Origin: Lacinutrix sp. C3R15
Lineage (GTDB): Bacteria; Bacteroidota; Bacteroidia; Flavobacteriales; Flavobacteriaceae
NCBI RefSeq assembly: GCF_018860825.1
Contig: NZ_JAHKPZ010000004.1
Span: 310,001-374,000, forward strand
Direction of reading: 5' to 3'
DNA: 64,000 nucleotides
In this document: positions 26,730 to 35,388 of the stretch, one piece after another
Layout: every line of letters begins with the position of its first letter
How positions within the stretch are numbered: the stretch's first letter is position 1
Translations under genes and position numbers: made by a program
The notes under the pieces: model-generated
What the model was told of the DNA's origin: nothing
The model's input: the letters and a program-made list of their open reading frames with translations, nothing else
Databases searched by the model: none

Positions 26730-27329
26730 TTAATCTTTAATTTTGAATTTGTAAGATACACCTAATTGAAATACGATGTTGTACATATCGGTATCGTTGT
26801 TATTAAATAGTTGAATATCTGTATCTAAAAGGCCATGTTTAAATCTTGTTTCAATAATTAGATTGTTGTTAAAAGCATATCCAAAACCAGCTCCTAAAGC
26901 AATATCTATATCTGTAACTCCGTTTTTTTTGTCGTCTCCAAAAGTAGATCCATCTACATCTAGTTCTATACTAGGATATACTAAGAAATGAAATCCAGAA
27001 TTTTTTAAATAAAATTTATTTACAGCCGAAATAGTAAAGTAATCTACTTGTAAACCATTTGTGTTTTTTGCAGTAGATGTGCCACCTTGGCTAGAATATC
27101 CAATTTCTAATTGCAATCTATATAAATGAGAAGTTTTAAAATTAAGAAAAACTCCAAAATAACCACCAATTCTATAATCTAAATCACTGTATGAAAGATT
27201 TGAAGCATTTGCTCCTGTTCTAAAACCTAAAAATACAGGTAATTTTTCGTTTTCTAAATCTTTAGTTTCTTGAGAAAAAGCAATATTAAAGACGAAAAAT
27301 AAAATAAATAAAAAACAGTAGTTTTTCAT
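26730..27329 (-). CDS. Outer-membrane beta-barrel protein (PorT-like), paralog 1
   Basis: The 199-residue protein has a signal peptide (cleavage after IAFSQ). The mature chain alternates hydrophobic and polar residues and ends in an aromatic-rich strand (IVFQLGVSYKFKI), as expected for an 8-stranded barrel of the outer membrane beta-barrel family. It is similar in size and pattern (GFRTGANASNLS, LQLEIGYSSQGGTS) to the gene just upstream, so the two are probably tandem duplicates. A role in anchoring or moving the pigment in the outer membrane is inferred. Confidence 0.78.
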   Translation of the reverse strand: MKNYCFLFILFFVFNIAFSQETKDLENEKLPVFLGFRTGANASNLSYSDLDYRIGGYFGVFLNFKTSHLYRLQLEIGYSSQGGTSTAKNTNGLQVDYFTISAVNKFYLKNSGFHFLVYPSIELDVDGSTFGDDKKNGVTDIDIALGAGFGYAFNNNLIIETRFKHGLLDTDIQLFNNNDTDMYNIVFQLGVSYKFKIKD

Positions 27330-27332
27330 GAA

Positions 27333-27923
27333 TTATCTACTAAAATCGAATTTGTATATAGCAGCAATTTGTATTACAGTATTAGAAATACCAGATTGTG
27401 TAGCATAAGAGTTGCCATATTGATTGTATCTAGGGAAATTGTCTCCTAAGCCAACAATTCCTTTTTTAAATCTAGCTTCTACTCCCAATCCAAAAGGAAA
27501 GTCGTAACCAAAACCACCAGCAAAACTAATATCAGATTCTAGATTTACTCCAGCTCCTGTAGCGTTACTGTATGTCTCTACATTTCCTCCTAACTCAATA
27601 TCGAAACCAGGCGAAACAAGTGCGTAAACTGGAAAATTGTCTTTTAAAAAGTAAAATTTACTTGTTACTCTAATAGAAAGGTAATCTAGTTCAACATTTT
27701 CTGTTCCTTGTTGGTTATAAATTATTTCTGGTTGCAAAGCATATAGTTCTCCTAGTTTTAATTCGCCAAAAATACCAGCAGAAATTCCTATTCTTCCATT
27801 TTCATCTGTGTTTGAAATAGAGGCAATGTTTAATCCAGCTCTCACACCTGGTTTAAAAGTTACTTGCGAAAAAACTGTTGTACTTGTAACTAGTAATGCT
27901 AGAGCTAAAATAATTTTATTCAT
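27333..27923 (-). CDS. Outer-membrane beta-barrel protein (PorT-like), paralog 2
   Basis: The 196-residue protein has a signal peptide (cleavage after TVFSQ). A beta-barrel follows with the motif GVRAGLNIASIS, EIIYNQQGTENV and the terminal strand IQIAAIYKFDFSR. It resembles its downstream neighbour in length and in the order of motifs, consistent with tandem duplication. It lies 4 bp after the lipoprotein gene and 3 bp before the second barrel, inside the pigment operon. Confidence 0.78.
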   Translation of the reverse strand: MNKIILALALLVTSTTVFSQVTFKPGVRAGLNIASISNTDENGRIGISAGIFGELKLGELYALQPEIIYNQQGTENVELDYLSIRVTSKFYFLKDNFPVYALVSPGFDIELGGNVETYSNATGAGVNLESDISFAGGFGYDFPFGLGVEARFKKGIVGLGDNFPRYNQYGNSYATQSGISNTVIQIAAIYKFDFSR

Positions 27924-27927
27924 TCGG

Positions 27928-28530
27928 TTAATTTATTGATTTTAATTTGATTTTTAATTTAATATTAGTGTGTGTAATCTCTATTTCTTGTGCAATAGTA
28001 TCATTTATTTTGGTAAATAGAAACCGGACCTTTTCTTTTTTATAATTTGCTCTAATAACTTTGCTTAATTCTGGTGTTTCAAAATAGTAATAGGTTTTGT
28101 TATCCAGAGTTGTTTTTTTTATGGTTGTAGTATTTAAAGAATAGGTTTCTTCTGTTTTTAAATTTTCTGATATCAAGACTTTAAAATCTTTCTTTAAAAT
28201 ATTAATGAGTATTTTTTTATCTAGATCATCAAGAATATAATTAACCTTAAAAAGGTCTTTGTTAAATGAAAAATCAAAGAGTTTGTTTCCCATTTCTGTG
28301 GTAAACACAATTCTGTGTTGGTGTTTGTCTGTTTTTTTTACAATAAAAATGCCGCCAAATGTATTGTCATACACTTCTATATTTGCCTTGTAAATATAGT
28401 CTTGTTTAGGGTTAGCAAAATAAGGATTGTTAATATTTCCAGTTATTGCAGCAGGATTGAAGTTGTTTTTTTTAGAAAAAGATGCACAGCCAAAACAAAA
28501 AAAGCATACACTAATGAGTAAATATCGCAT
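27928..28530 (-). CDS. Lipoprotein of unknown function in the flexirubin cluster
   Basis: The 200-residue protein has a lipobox (CFGCAS) after a hydrophobic signal. The mature chain is rich in beta strands, with many Lys, Asn, Thr and Tyr residues, and has no recognised motif. It overlaps the LolA-like gene by 20 bp and is followed by barrel genes, so it is probably part of the envelope section of the pigment system. The strand pattern would fit a LolB-like fold, which would pair with the LolA-like neighbour; this is speculative. Confidence 0.7.
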   Translation of the reverse strand: MRYLLISVCFFCFGCASFSKKNNFNPAAITGNINNPYFANPKQDYIYKANIEVYDNTFGGIFIVKKTDKHQHRIVFTTEMGNKLFDFSFNKDLFKVNYILDDLDKKILINILKKDFKVLISENLKTEETYSLNTTTIKKTTLDNKTYYYFETPELSKVIRANYKKEKVRFLFTKINDTIAQEIEITHTNIKLKIKLKSIN

Positions 28531-29128
28531 TATCTAATGTTGTGTTTAGCTTTTTATTGGTGAATATAATTTTGGTGTAATCTTGTGAAGGCTCTATCAT
28601 TTTAATTTCTATTACATCTCCTTTTTCATTAAATGTAATATGAAAGGTTTGAATGTATTTAGAGAATTTTTCGTTTTTAGGACTAAAATAAACCAAGCTA
28701 TTGTTGTCTTTTTTAAAATACTCAATTGCAAACTCTGTAGTATCAAACATATCTCCCTTAACACTGCTAATAATAAGTTTGTTCAATTTTTTAAACATTT
28801 TATTACTGCCAATATCTACGTTACTTTTGTTTCCTTCATCATTAATAAAAAGGGTTTCGTCTTTAAACAAAATAGAATATTTAAAAGGCGCTATATATTC
28901 CCATTTTACAATGTCTGGACTTTTAAATGCTAATTTTCCTGAGGTTTTAATGTCATTATCTAAAAAATCTAAATGCTTGTATTGTACAAAATCACTAGAA
29001 ATAGTTTGCGTGGTGTTTGCCAATGCTTTTACTTTAGTTTTTAAAGCAGTTGCCTCTGTGTTGTTCATTTTAGTTTGTGCTTGTGTAGCAAAAACAATAA
29101 AAAATAATATATATACTAGCCTATGCAT
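28511..29128 (-). CDS. LolA-like outer-membrane lipoprotein carrier
   Basis: The 205-residue protein has a signal peptide (cleavage after ATQAQ). A LolA-type half-barrel follows: ISSDFVQYKHLDFLDNDIKTSGKL, FKSPDIVKWEYIAPFKYSI (the W/Y-rich binding face) and later strands. LolA-family proteins carry hydrophobic ligands across the periplasm. Cluster-specific LolA paralogs occur in aryl polyene and flexirubin loci, where they are thought to carry the polyene lipid. It overlaps both neighbours by 8 to 20 bp. Confidence 0.83.
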   Translation of the reverse strand: MHRLVYILFFIVFATQAQTKMNNTEATALKTKVKALANTTQTISSDFVQYKHLDFLDNDIKTSGKLAFKSPDIVKWEYIAPFKYSILFKDETLFINDEGNKSNVDIGSNKMFKKLNKLIISSVKGDMFDTTEFAIEYFKKDNNSLVYFSPKNEKFSKYIQTFHITFNEKGDVIEIKMIEPSQDYTKIIFTNKKLNTTLDNAIFTH

Positions 29129-29897
29129 ATGCTTTAATATTAAATAAAGAATCTATGGTTACAGATTCTAATTTTTGTTGTTGTAAAAATAACAATAACT
29201 GTTCCAAAACAGCAATAGATTTGTCGCTTGTATCGTGTAATAGAATAACATCTCCTTTTTTAAGGTTTTGTGTTGCTCTTTTTAAAATGGTTTTTTCATT
29301 TAAATCGGTAGTGTCAAGTGAACGCTTACTCCAACCAATAGCTTGTAATTTTAGGGTTTTTATTGCGCGTTTTATTCTTGGGTTTGTAACACCAAATGCA
29401 GGTCTGTACAGTTGTACATTTACACCAATTTGTTGTTTAATAATATTGTTGGTGTGTTGTAATTCTTCTATTATTTTTTCAGTTGAAAAAAAGCCAAAAT
29501 TATTACTGTGTGAATAGGTGTGATTGCCAATAGTATGCCCTTGTGCTACAATACTTTTAAAAAGATCAGGATACATTTCTATATGTTTACCAATACAGAA
29601 AAAAGTAGCTTTTGCATTATAACTTTTAAGAAGGGATAATACTTTTGGTGTAAATTCAGGATTAGGACCATCATCAAAAGTAATGGCTATTTGGTTTTTT
29701 GTGGTTTTGTGGTTAGCGTTTAGCGCCTTTAAATGATAGTTCCAGCCAATAAAAGAAGACCCAGCAATAGTAATTAGTAACCAGGCAAATAAAAATAAAA
29801 TAATAAACCAAACCGAAAAACTAAATAAGCCGTAAGTAACAAGCAACCCAATAAAAATAAAGGTTGAAATTATATTTACCGTTTTAAAATTTAGCAT
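29121..29897 (-). CDS. Polysaccharide deacetylase-family (CE4/NodB) membrane-anchored protein
   Basis: The 258-residue protein has two N-terminal membrane segments (about 8-50). A NodB domain follows with TFDDGPNP (D75-D76), the metal-binding HxxxH (H126-H130 in GNHTYSH), RPAFGV and the C-terminal LLHD. The metal and catalytic residues of CE4 deacetylases are present. In flexirubin clusters this family recurs, although a sugar substrate is not obvious; it may hydrolyse another amide or ester. The start overlaps the KS-like gene end by 7 bp. Confidence 0.85.
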   Translation of the reverse strand: MLNFKTVNIISTFIFIGLLVTYGLFSFSVWFIILFLFAWLLITIAGSSFIGWNYHLKALNANHKTTKNQIAITFDDGPNPEFTPKVLSLLKSYNAKATFFCIGKHIEMYPDLFKSIVAQGHTIGNHTYSHSNNFGFFSTEKIIEELQHTNNIIKQQIGVNVQLYRPAFGVTNPRIKRAIKTLKLQAIGWSKRSLDTTDLNEKTILKRATQNLKKGDVILLHDTSDKSIAVLEQLLLFLQQQKLESVTIDSLFNIKAYA

Positions 29898-30952
29898 TGT
29901 TTAAGTAAAGTGAAACTATGGTTTTCTCCACGATACTGGTTGTATAACAAGATGGTTTTTATAGAAGTTGTTGTTTTGTTGTTGCCTTTTACAACCTCAG
30001 GAATGGTTTGTGTTTTTAAAATCTTTGAAGCTAACCAAAATCCAAAAGAGGAGGCTGTGTTAAACTCGCCACTTACATGTTTGTAATAGGCTATTTGTGT
30101 GTCTTGAAAGCCTTTAGAGAGCGTATGGTAAAAGGTGTCAAAATCTACATCACCATTATTACCAAGTACTAAAAGGTCAACGTCATTAGTACTAAGGTTA
30201 TTTTCTTTTAAAAAGTGAACAGCTTCTTGTAAAACGTCTTTTTCTGGTAGAGAATTGTATGTTTTTAAAGCAACAACTTCTGCGTAAGAAGTGTTTTTCT
30301 TTTCATTAGATAGCACAAAAAAATTAGCACCTTCACCAAATACAGCACCTTTTGTATTAGCCTGTAAAACCTGCGTAACTTTTACAGGTTCTGTTTTAAT
30401 ATGATTTATAATTTTATGTATTGCTGTAGTATGGTCTCCTAACTCATCTACACCACCAATAAGTATGTTTTTTTCTTCATTTAATGCTAATTGTAATTTG
30501 GCATCTAACAAAGCAGATTCAAAAGAATTACTAGCATGTACATAAGTAAAATTATAGCCTTTACATTGTAATTCTAAAGCAATTTGACCACCAACTGTAT
30601 TGTGTGTAGATTGAATAAAAGAAGTAGGAGTAAGGTACTGCTCATCATTATCTATAATAGCACTAACAAATTTTTCTGAATCGCGTACGCAACCCATTCC
30701 TGTTCCTGTAATAATAGCATCTATAGTCTCTAAGCCAGCTTCTTTTATAGCCATTTTTGAAGCAACAACACCCATTTTTATACCTTTAGCCATACGTCTT
30801 GCAGCAGCTGGAGGAATATAATCTTTGTAATTAGGATTAATAACGTTTATAACATTGGCTTCAAAATCTTCAATTTCCTTTAAAAAGGAAGTATTGTCAA
30901 ATGTTTTTTGAGCAGAAATAGAAGCGATACTGTTTATATATACTTTTTTCAT
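29891..30952 (-). CDS. Ketosynthase-like protein lacking the active-site Cys (chain-length-factor-like)
   Basis: The 353-residue protein follows the FabF fold from MKKVYINSIASISA, but the nucleophile region reads VHASNSFESAL, with Ser141 at the Cys position. The two His motifs are also altered (LGNNGD for the NAHGT region, KHVSGEF for the TGH region). It is therefore unlikely to condense. It resembles chain-length-factor subunits that pair with an active ketosynthase. The partner is probably the KS encoded immediately upstream (2-bp gap). A role in setting polyene length is inferred from the pairing. Confidence 0.82.
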   Translation of the reverse strand: MKKVYINSIASISAQKTFDNTSFLKEIEDFEANVINVINPNYKDYIPPAAARRMAKGIKMGVVASKMAIKEAGLETIDAIITGTGMGCVRDSEKFVSAIIDNDEQYLTPTSFIQSTHNTVGGQIALELQCKGYNFTYVHASNSFESALLDAKLQLALNEEKNILIGGVDELGDHTTAIHKIINHIKTEPVKVTQVLQANTKGAVFGEGANFFVLSNEKKNTSYAEVVALKTYNSLPEKDVLQEAVHFLKENNLSTNDVDLLVLGNNGDVDFDTFYHTLSKGFQDTQIAYYKHVSGEFNTASSFGFWLASKILKTQTIPEVVKGNNKTTTSIKTILLYNQYRGENHSFTLLKQC

Positions 30953-30954
30953 GG

Positions 30955-32157
30955 TTATTGCTCTTTTGAAAATATTACAGTGGAGCAGTTTCCTCCAAAA
31001 CCAAAGGAATTAGACATAATGTTTTGTAGTGGTTTTTCTTTGAGTTGTAATTGCGGAGTAATGCTAAATTCCTTCATCTGAGTTTTAAAATTCAGATTAG
31101 GATAAATCACATTATTTTGCAAAGCTAAAACCGAATATACTGCTTCAATAGCACCAGCAGCAGCAAGAGTGTGTCCTGTGTATGCTTTGGTAGAGCTAAA
31201 ATCTGGAACGGTTTCACCAAATATTCTTATAATGGCTCTTCCTTCTGATAAATCATTATTTCCCGTTGCAGTTCCGTGTGCATTTATATAATCTATAGCT
31301 TCTGGTTTATAGGCAGCAACGTTTAATGCTTTTTGCATGGCAAGTGTTGCTCCATCGCCATTTTCTGAAGATGCTGTTTGGTGGTAAGCGTCATTAGCAT
31401 TACCATAACCTTTTACATAAGCAAGTACTTTTTTATTTTCAGCTTGTACAACTTTGTCTGATTCTAAAACTAAATAAGCAGCAGCTTCACCAAGGTTTAA
31501 GCCTTTTCGGTTTTCATCAAAAGGTGTGTTATAGGTGTCTGATAAAATCATCAAGGTTTTAAAGCCATTGATGGTGAATTTAGATAAGCAATCTGCACCA
31601 CCAACAACAACACGATCTAATTGTCCCGATTTTATTAATCGTGCACCAAGCATAATTGCGTTAGCTGCAGACGAACAAGCAGTACTAATTGTAGTAACTA
31701 AAGATTTTTCTATTCCTAATTGTTCTGCAATTTTTTGAGTTGCATCACCAGCATGATGTCCTTCAATATATTTTTGTACTGAGGGGTTTTCTAAATAGTC
31801 ATAGTAATAACGCTCTGTCATGTCCATACCACCAACACTAGTTGCTGAGATTAACCCTGTTTTGTATGCGTTAATATCTGTAATTCCTGATGTGTTCATT
31901 GCTTCTTTAGCAGCAATAGCACCAAGTAGAGCGGTTCTGGAGTAATTGTTATCAGATGCTAAGCCTAGTTGTTGCTCTAGGTGCTCATTAGTAAAATCAA
32001 TCTCACCAACCATAATGTCATTTACATGATTGGTTTTTATTTTAGAAACGCGTGAGATTCCTTTTTTACCTTGTATAAGCGACTGGTAGTTTTCTGCAAC
32101 ATTGTTTCCAATGGCAGATATAATACCCATTCCTGTTATAGCAACTCCTTTACTCAT
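30955..32157 (-). CDS. Beta-ketoacyl-ACP synthase (FabF/KAS II-like)
   Basis: I chose the ATG at 32157 (400 residues) because the family begins with VAITGMGIISAIG. An upstream ATG at 32214 would add 19 residues unlike any homolog. The nucleophile is Cys161 (ISTACSSAAN) and both catalytic His motifs are present (NAHGTATG, TGHTLAAAG), so it is an active decarboxylating ketosynthase. It likely elongates the polyene acyl chain on the ACP encoded just upstream and pairs with the Cys-less KS-like protein downstream. The gap to the ACP gene is longer than usual here (136 bp) and contains a hairpin. Confidence 0.88.
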   Translation of the reverse strand: MSKGVAITGMGIISAIGNNVAENYQSLIQGKKGISRVSKIKTNHVNDIMVGEIDFTNEHLEQQLGLASDNNYSRTALLGAIAAKEAMNTSGITDINAYKTGLISATSVGGMDMTERYYYDYLENPSVQKYIEGHHAGDATQKIAEQLGIEKSLVTTISTACSSAANAIMLGARLIKSGQLDRVVVGGADCLSKFTINGFKTLMILSDTYNTPFDENRKGLNLGEAAAYLVLESDKVVQAENKKVLAYVKGYGNANDAYHQTASSENGDGATLAMQKALNVAAYKPEAIDYINAHGTATGNNDLSEGRAIIRIFGETVPDFSSTKAYTGHTLAAAGAIEAVYSVLALQNNVIYPNLNFKTQMKEFSITPQLQLKEKPLQNIMSNSFGFGGNCSTVIFSKEQ

Positions 32158-32270
32158 AGTAACTTTCTGCAAAGGCAGAAATTTTTTTAATAGTTTTACT
32201 TTTTGGTCACACATACAAGAATACTATTTAATACAATACTCTTGTTGTAATGACGCGCTTTAAGTTAGAG

Positions 32271-32290
32271 ATTCCTGTAAAGACAGGAAT
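32271..32290 (-). promoter_or_regulatory. Intercistronic hairpin between ACP and KS genes
   Basis: ATTCCTGT (32271-32278) pairs perfectly with ACAGGAAT (32283-32290) around a 4-base loop. On the transcribed strand it begins 4 nt after the ACP stop codon. No T-run follows, so it is unlikely to be a full terminator. It could stabilise the ACP end of the mRNA or reduce read-through. Confidence 0.55.
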
Positions 32291-32293
32291 GTG

Positions 32294-32551
32294 TTATTTA
32301 GATCTGTGTTCTGTAATGTATGCAGCCATAGTATTAATAGACTCAAAAATAGAACGTCCTTCTTTTGGGTCTGTTAATTTAATACCATAACTTTTATCTA
32401 ACATTACAATTAATTCTAAAGCATCAATAGAGTCTAAACCTAAACCATCACCAAAAAGCATATCATCATTAGCGATGTCTTCTGTGGTCATGTCTTCTAA
32501 ATTTAATTGCTCAATTATATTTTCTTTTAATTCTTGTTTTAATGCGTCCAT
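32294..32551 (-). CDS. Acyl carrier protein 1
   Basis: The 85-residue acidic protein has the phosphopantetheine site GLDSIDALEL (Ser41), helix 2 following it, and a C-terminal helix. It carries acyl intermediates. It lies between the half-ketosynthase gene (1-bp gap) and the KS gene, so it is probably the carrier for chain elongation. The motif DSIDALE differs from that of the second ACP in the cluster (DSLDFVD), which suggests two separate acyl streams. Confidence 0.88.
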   Translation of the reverse strand: MDALKQELKENIIEQLNLEDMTTEDIANDDMLFGDGLGLDSIDALELIVMLDKSYGIKLTDPKEGRSIFESINTMAAYITEHRSK

Positions 32552-32552
32552 A

Positions 32553-33173
32553 CTATGTGTTATATAATTTTATTATGTCTTGTTTGTTATGTTTGGTTGT
32601 GCCTTTTGTAGACACTAAATATAAAAATGCTTGGTAATTATTTTCGTCATCAAATTCTACCCAGCCGCAAAGTACTTGATTAGCTTTGTTGCTTGATAAT
32701 AAACTATTTGTATATGTTAACAAATGCGTTGCGTTAAACGAGTCAAAGATAAAAAAACTATTTTCAGAATACAGTTTATATTTTATACTTATCTCACCAA
32801 TACAAATATTTGGTAATGTGTATACAAAAACGGCAGGACTAGGAAAATAACTTTCTTTATTTTGAATGGATTCTTGGTGTTTTCGGTCTGTATCTAAACT
32901 AGAGGATTTGTTAGAGAATACAATAGCTATATTGTTTTCTTTTTCTTTAGAAAGGTTTTCGTTTTTTAATAAAATATCTGCAGCCAAAAAAGCAAGTTTA
33001 CTTAAATTATCCATTTTAAAAAACTTAGGATATTTACTGTTTTGTTGCTTATAAGCTGCTTTTATAAATTGGCTAAACGAATTTTCTTCATCTTTATATA
33101 CCACAGAGCCGTTTAAAGATACTTGATTGTTCTTTATACTGCAAAAAGATTTTATGTGGTAATTTGTATTCAT
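32553..33173 (-). CDS. Degenerate beta-ketoacyl synthase-like protein (N-terminal half only)
   Basis: The 206-residue protein matches the middle of the ketosynthase N-terminal fold: NIAIVFSNKSSSLDTD resembles the strand before the dimer interface, and FPSPAVFVYTLPNICIGEISIKYKLYSE resembles the SP-F-TLPN-I-GEI pattern. The nucleophile position reads IFDSFNATH, without Cys. There is no C-terminal thiolase half. It is probably a non-catalytic KS partner or scaffold. Proteins of about 200 residues of this kind recur in flexirubin clusters. It is directly upstream of the ACP gene and downstream of the methyltransferase gene, with 1-3 bp gaps. Confidence 0.75.
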   Translation of the reverse strand: MNTNYHIKSFCSIKNNQVSLNGSVVYKDEENSFSQFIKAAYKQQNSKYPKFFKMDNLSKLAFLAADILLKNENLSKEKENNIAIVFSNKSSSLDTDRKHQESIQNKESYFPSPAVFVYTLPNICIGEISIKYKLYSENSFFIFDSFNATHLLTYTNSLLSSNKANQVLCGWVEFDDENNYQAFLYLVSTKGTTKHNKQDIIKLYNT

Positions 33174-33176
33174 GTA

Positions 33177-34238
33177 TTATGCTTTGCTAAAAGTAAACAT
33201 TGTATGGTATTCGCCAATTTCTACATCTTCATTAAGTTGTAATCCAGCCTCTTTTGCAATGTCTTTAAATTCTGTTGCTTTATACATTTTAGAGTTTCCG
33301 TTAGCAATAACAGTAAAGTATAACGATGTGGCTTCTAAAATAAATTTCGCGTTATCAAATTTTTGTCTGTCTGTAAAGGTTTCTATGATGATGAGTTCTG
33401 AGTTTTCATTCATAGAATTTACACAGGTTTTAAGCACTTTTAAAATTTCTTCTTTAGAGAAACAATCTAAAAATTGACTCATCCAAATGGTTTCTGCATC
33501 ACTTGGTATTGTTGGGTTGTCTGAAAGCCAATCAACTTCATGACCTTTTACTCTATCTTGAAAACCTGCTTTAGCAACATTAGCTTTTGCTTTGTTTAAT
33601 TGCCCAGGAAGATCAATCATGGTAATACTAACCTCGTTATTATAAGCACAACATTTTACGGTAAATTTTCCTGTGTTTGCACCAATATCGAATATTTTTT
33701 TTCGATCTTTTTTAAATAAAATTTCTAATGCTTCAGCAAAAATGTCATCTGAATAATGATGATCAAATTCAAACCAAGATTGTTGTTGTAAAGGGGTAAG
33801 TTGTGATAAACCTTCATAAACCGTATTCCAGTTTCCTAATTCTTTTAAACCTTTTGGTTCTCCTGTTTTTATAGCTTCATCTAAATGATATAAGCCTTTA
33901 TAGCATACTTCATTTGTAAAGTTAATATTTACGTTAACTGTTTCATTATAGGCTAAAAAGTACCCAATGGTTGTTAGTTCATAATGTGCTGTTTCGTTTT
34001 TAGAAACTATATCAGAACTTTCTGCTATTTCTAATAATACACCAATTCCATATTCGCTAAGTTTTAACGCTTCTGCAATACCTTGAACAGTGATTCCTCC
34101 TTTTTTTCTTTTTTCAAAAATCAGATCGAAAACACCAAGTTTTCTTAAAGATACTGTTGCTTGAAAAACAAAAGGAGCAAAGGCGATTTTTTGTGCTTCC
34201 TGAATTGCGTCTATAGCTTTTATAGATGAATTTGACAT
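33177..34238 (-). CDS. SAM-dependent methyltransferase (O- or C-)
   Basis: I chose the ATG at 34238 (353 residues), 5 bp after the upstream stop; an upstream ATG at 34286 would overlap it. The N-terminal part (about 1-135) is a helical dimerization domain of the O-methyltransferase type. The C-terminal Rossmann domain has KIFDIGANTGKFTVK (motif I) and EVDWLSDNPTIP. Flexirubins carry a methyl on the aromatic ring, so a C-methyltransferase role on the head group is possible as well as O-methylation. It lies between two ketosynthase genes in the pigment operon. Confidence 0.8.
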   Translation of the reverse strand: MSNSSIKAIDAIQEAQKIAFAPFVFQATVSLRKLGVFDLIFEKRKKGGITVQGIAEALKLSEYGIGVLLEIAESSDIVSKNETAHYELTTIGYFLAYNETVNVNINFTNEVCYKGLYHLDEAIKTGEPKGLKELGNWNTVYEGLSQLTPLQQQSWFEFDHHYSDDIFAEALEILFKKDRKKIFDIGANTGKFTVKCCAYNNEVSITMIDLPGQLNKAKANVAKAGFQDRVKGHEVDWLSDNPTIPSDAETIWMSQFLDCFSKEEILKVLKTCVNSMNENSELIIIETFTDRQKFDNAKFILEATSLYFTVIANGNSKMYKATEFKDIAKEAGLQLNEDVEIGEYHTMFTFSKA

Positions 34239-34242
34239 ATTT

Positions 34243-35388
34243 TTAATTAGTTTTTTGAAATAAGATTGCTGTATTACAGCCTCCAAATCCCGATGCTGTT
34301 TTTAAAAATCTAGTTATATTTTTTTCTGTTGTTTTGGTAATTATATTTAATGGTTTTGTAACTCCTAAAGTTTCAAAACCTAGTGATTTGTATAAGGTGT
34401 TATTTTTTAATGCATGCATACCAACAATGGTTTCTACTAAGCCAGAAGCACCTAAACTATGACCAAAATATCCTTTTAAACTATTTAATGGCACGTTACT
34501 TAATTGCATTCTGTTAAAAGCAATGGCTTCCATTTCATCATTATACATGGTTGCTGTACCATGTGCAGAAATAAAATCTACATCTTCTGCTGTAATATTA
34601 GCTTGTTTAAACGCAGATTGCATACTTCTGTATAAACCTTCTCCTGTTCTTGATGGACCAGAAATATGGTTGGCATCATTACAAGAGCCTTCGCCTAAAA
34701 CAGTAACGGCTTCTTTAGCTAAATCTGTGCTGTTATTTGTAACTAAAACACTAGCAGCAACTTCTCCTATATTTATTCCTGTTCTATCTGCATCATAAGG
34801 TTTACAAGGTGCACTGCTTAAAGCCTGAAAAGAATTAAATCCAGATAAAATAAACTCTGTAATTACATCTCCACTAGTTATAAACACATGGTCGTAAACA
34901 TCTTGTTGTATGTATCTTTTTGCTATAGCAACTGCTAAAATTCCAGAAACACAAGCGTTAGAAACTACAATAGCTTTGTTTTTAAAACCAAAGAAATTTT
35001 TAACTTGATTACCAAGTTCACTTAAATAGGCTCTGTCTTTTGAAAAAGGATTGTTAGTATCTAATGCATCTACGTTACCTTTGGTAGTTGAGAGGATTAA
35101 ACCTACACGATCATTTAATTTAATGTTAGATGCATCAATAACCTTACTTAAAGAAGTAATCATCATTTGCTCTAAACGTGTATATTCTGCTTTAGGATGT
35201 AATTTATTAAAGTTTTCTTGTAATATTTCTGTATTAATTAATGAAGTATAAAAAGGTTCTGGTAATATTGATTTGTTGTCTATGCGCTGTAAACCAGAAG
35301 TTTCTTTGCTAATCTTTGAAACAACAGCATCGCTAGAAAAACCTAATGAAGAAATAATATTGTTATGTGAAACGTAAACTTTACTCAT
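34243..35388 (-). CDS. Beta-ketoacyl-ACP synthase (FabB/FabF-like), second
   Basis: The 381-residue protein has the nucleophile Cys146 (VVSNACVSGIL) and the catalytic His motifs SAHGTATMYND and GYFGHSLGASG. The N-terminal stretch MSKVYVSHNNIISSLG is a compact version of the usual KS start. It is thus probably active, though shorter than FabF (about 410 residues). It may handle the starter or a different chain than the KS at 30955. It overlaps the thioesterase gene end by 8 bp. Confidence 0.86.
   Translation of the reverse strand: MSKVYVSHNNIISSLGFSSDAVVSKISKETSGLQRIDNKSILPEPFYTSLINTEILQENFNKLHPKAEYTRLEQMMITSLSKVIDASNIKLNDRVGLILSTTKGNVDALDTNNPFSKDRAYLSELGNQVKNFFGFKNKAIVVSNACVSGILAVAIAKRYIQQDVYDHVFITSGDVITEFILSGFNSFQALSSAPCKPYDADRTGINIGEVAASVLVTNNSTDLAKEAVTVLGEGSCNDANHISGPSRTGEGLYRSMQSAFKQANITAEDVDFISAHGTATMYNDEMEAIAFNRMQLSNVPLNSLKGYFGHSLGASGLVETIVGMHALKNNTLYKSLGFETLGVTKPLNIITKTTEKNITRFLKTASGFGGCNTAILFQKTN

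Noticed and set aside
26730-27923. Single barrel gene split by a frameshift
   Set aside because: Both proteins have their own signal peptide and a complete barrel with a terminal aromatic strand, so they are tandem paralogs.
28701-29147. Plus-strand ORF of 148 residues opposite the LolA-like gene
   Set aside because: It is a shadow frame of the minus-strand genes, with no recognisable domain or promoter.
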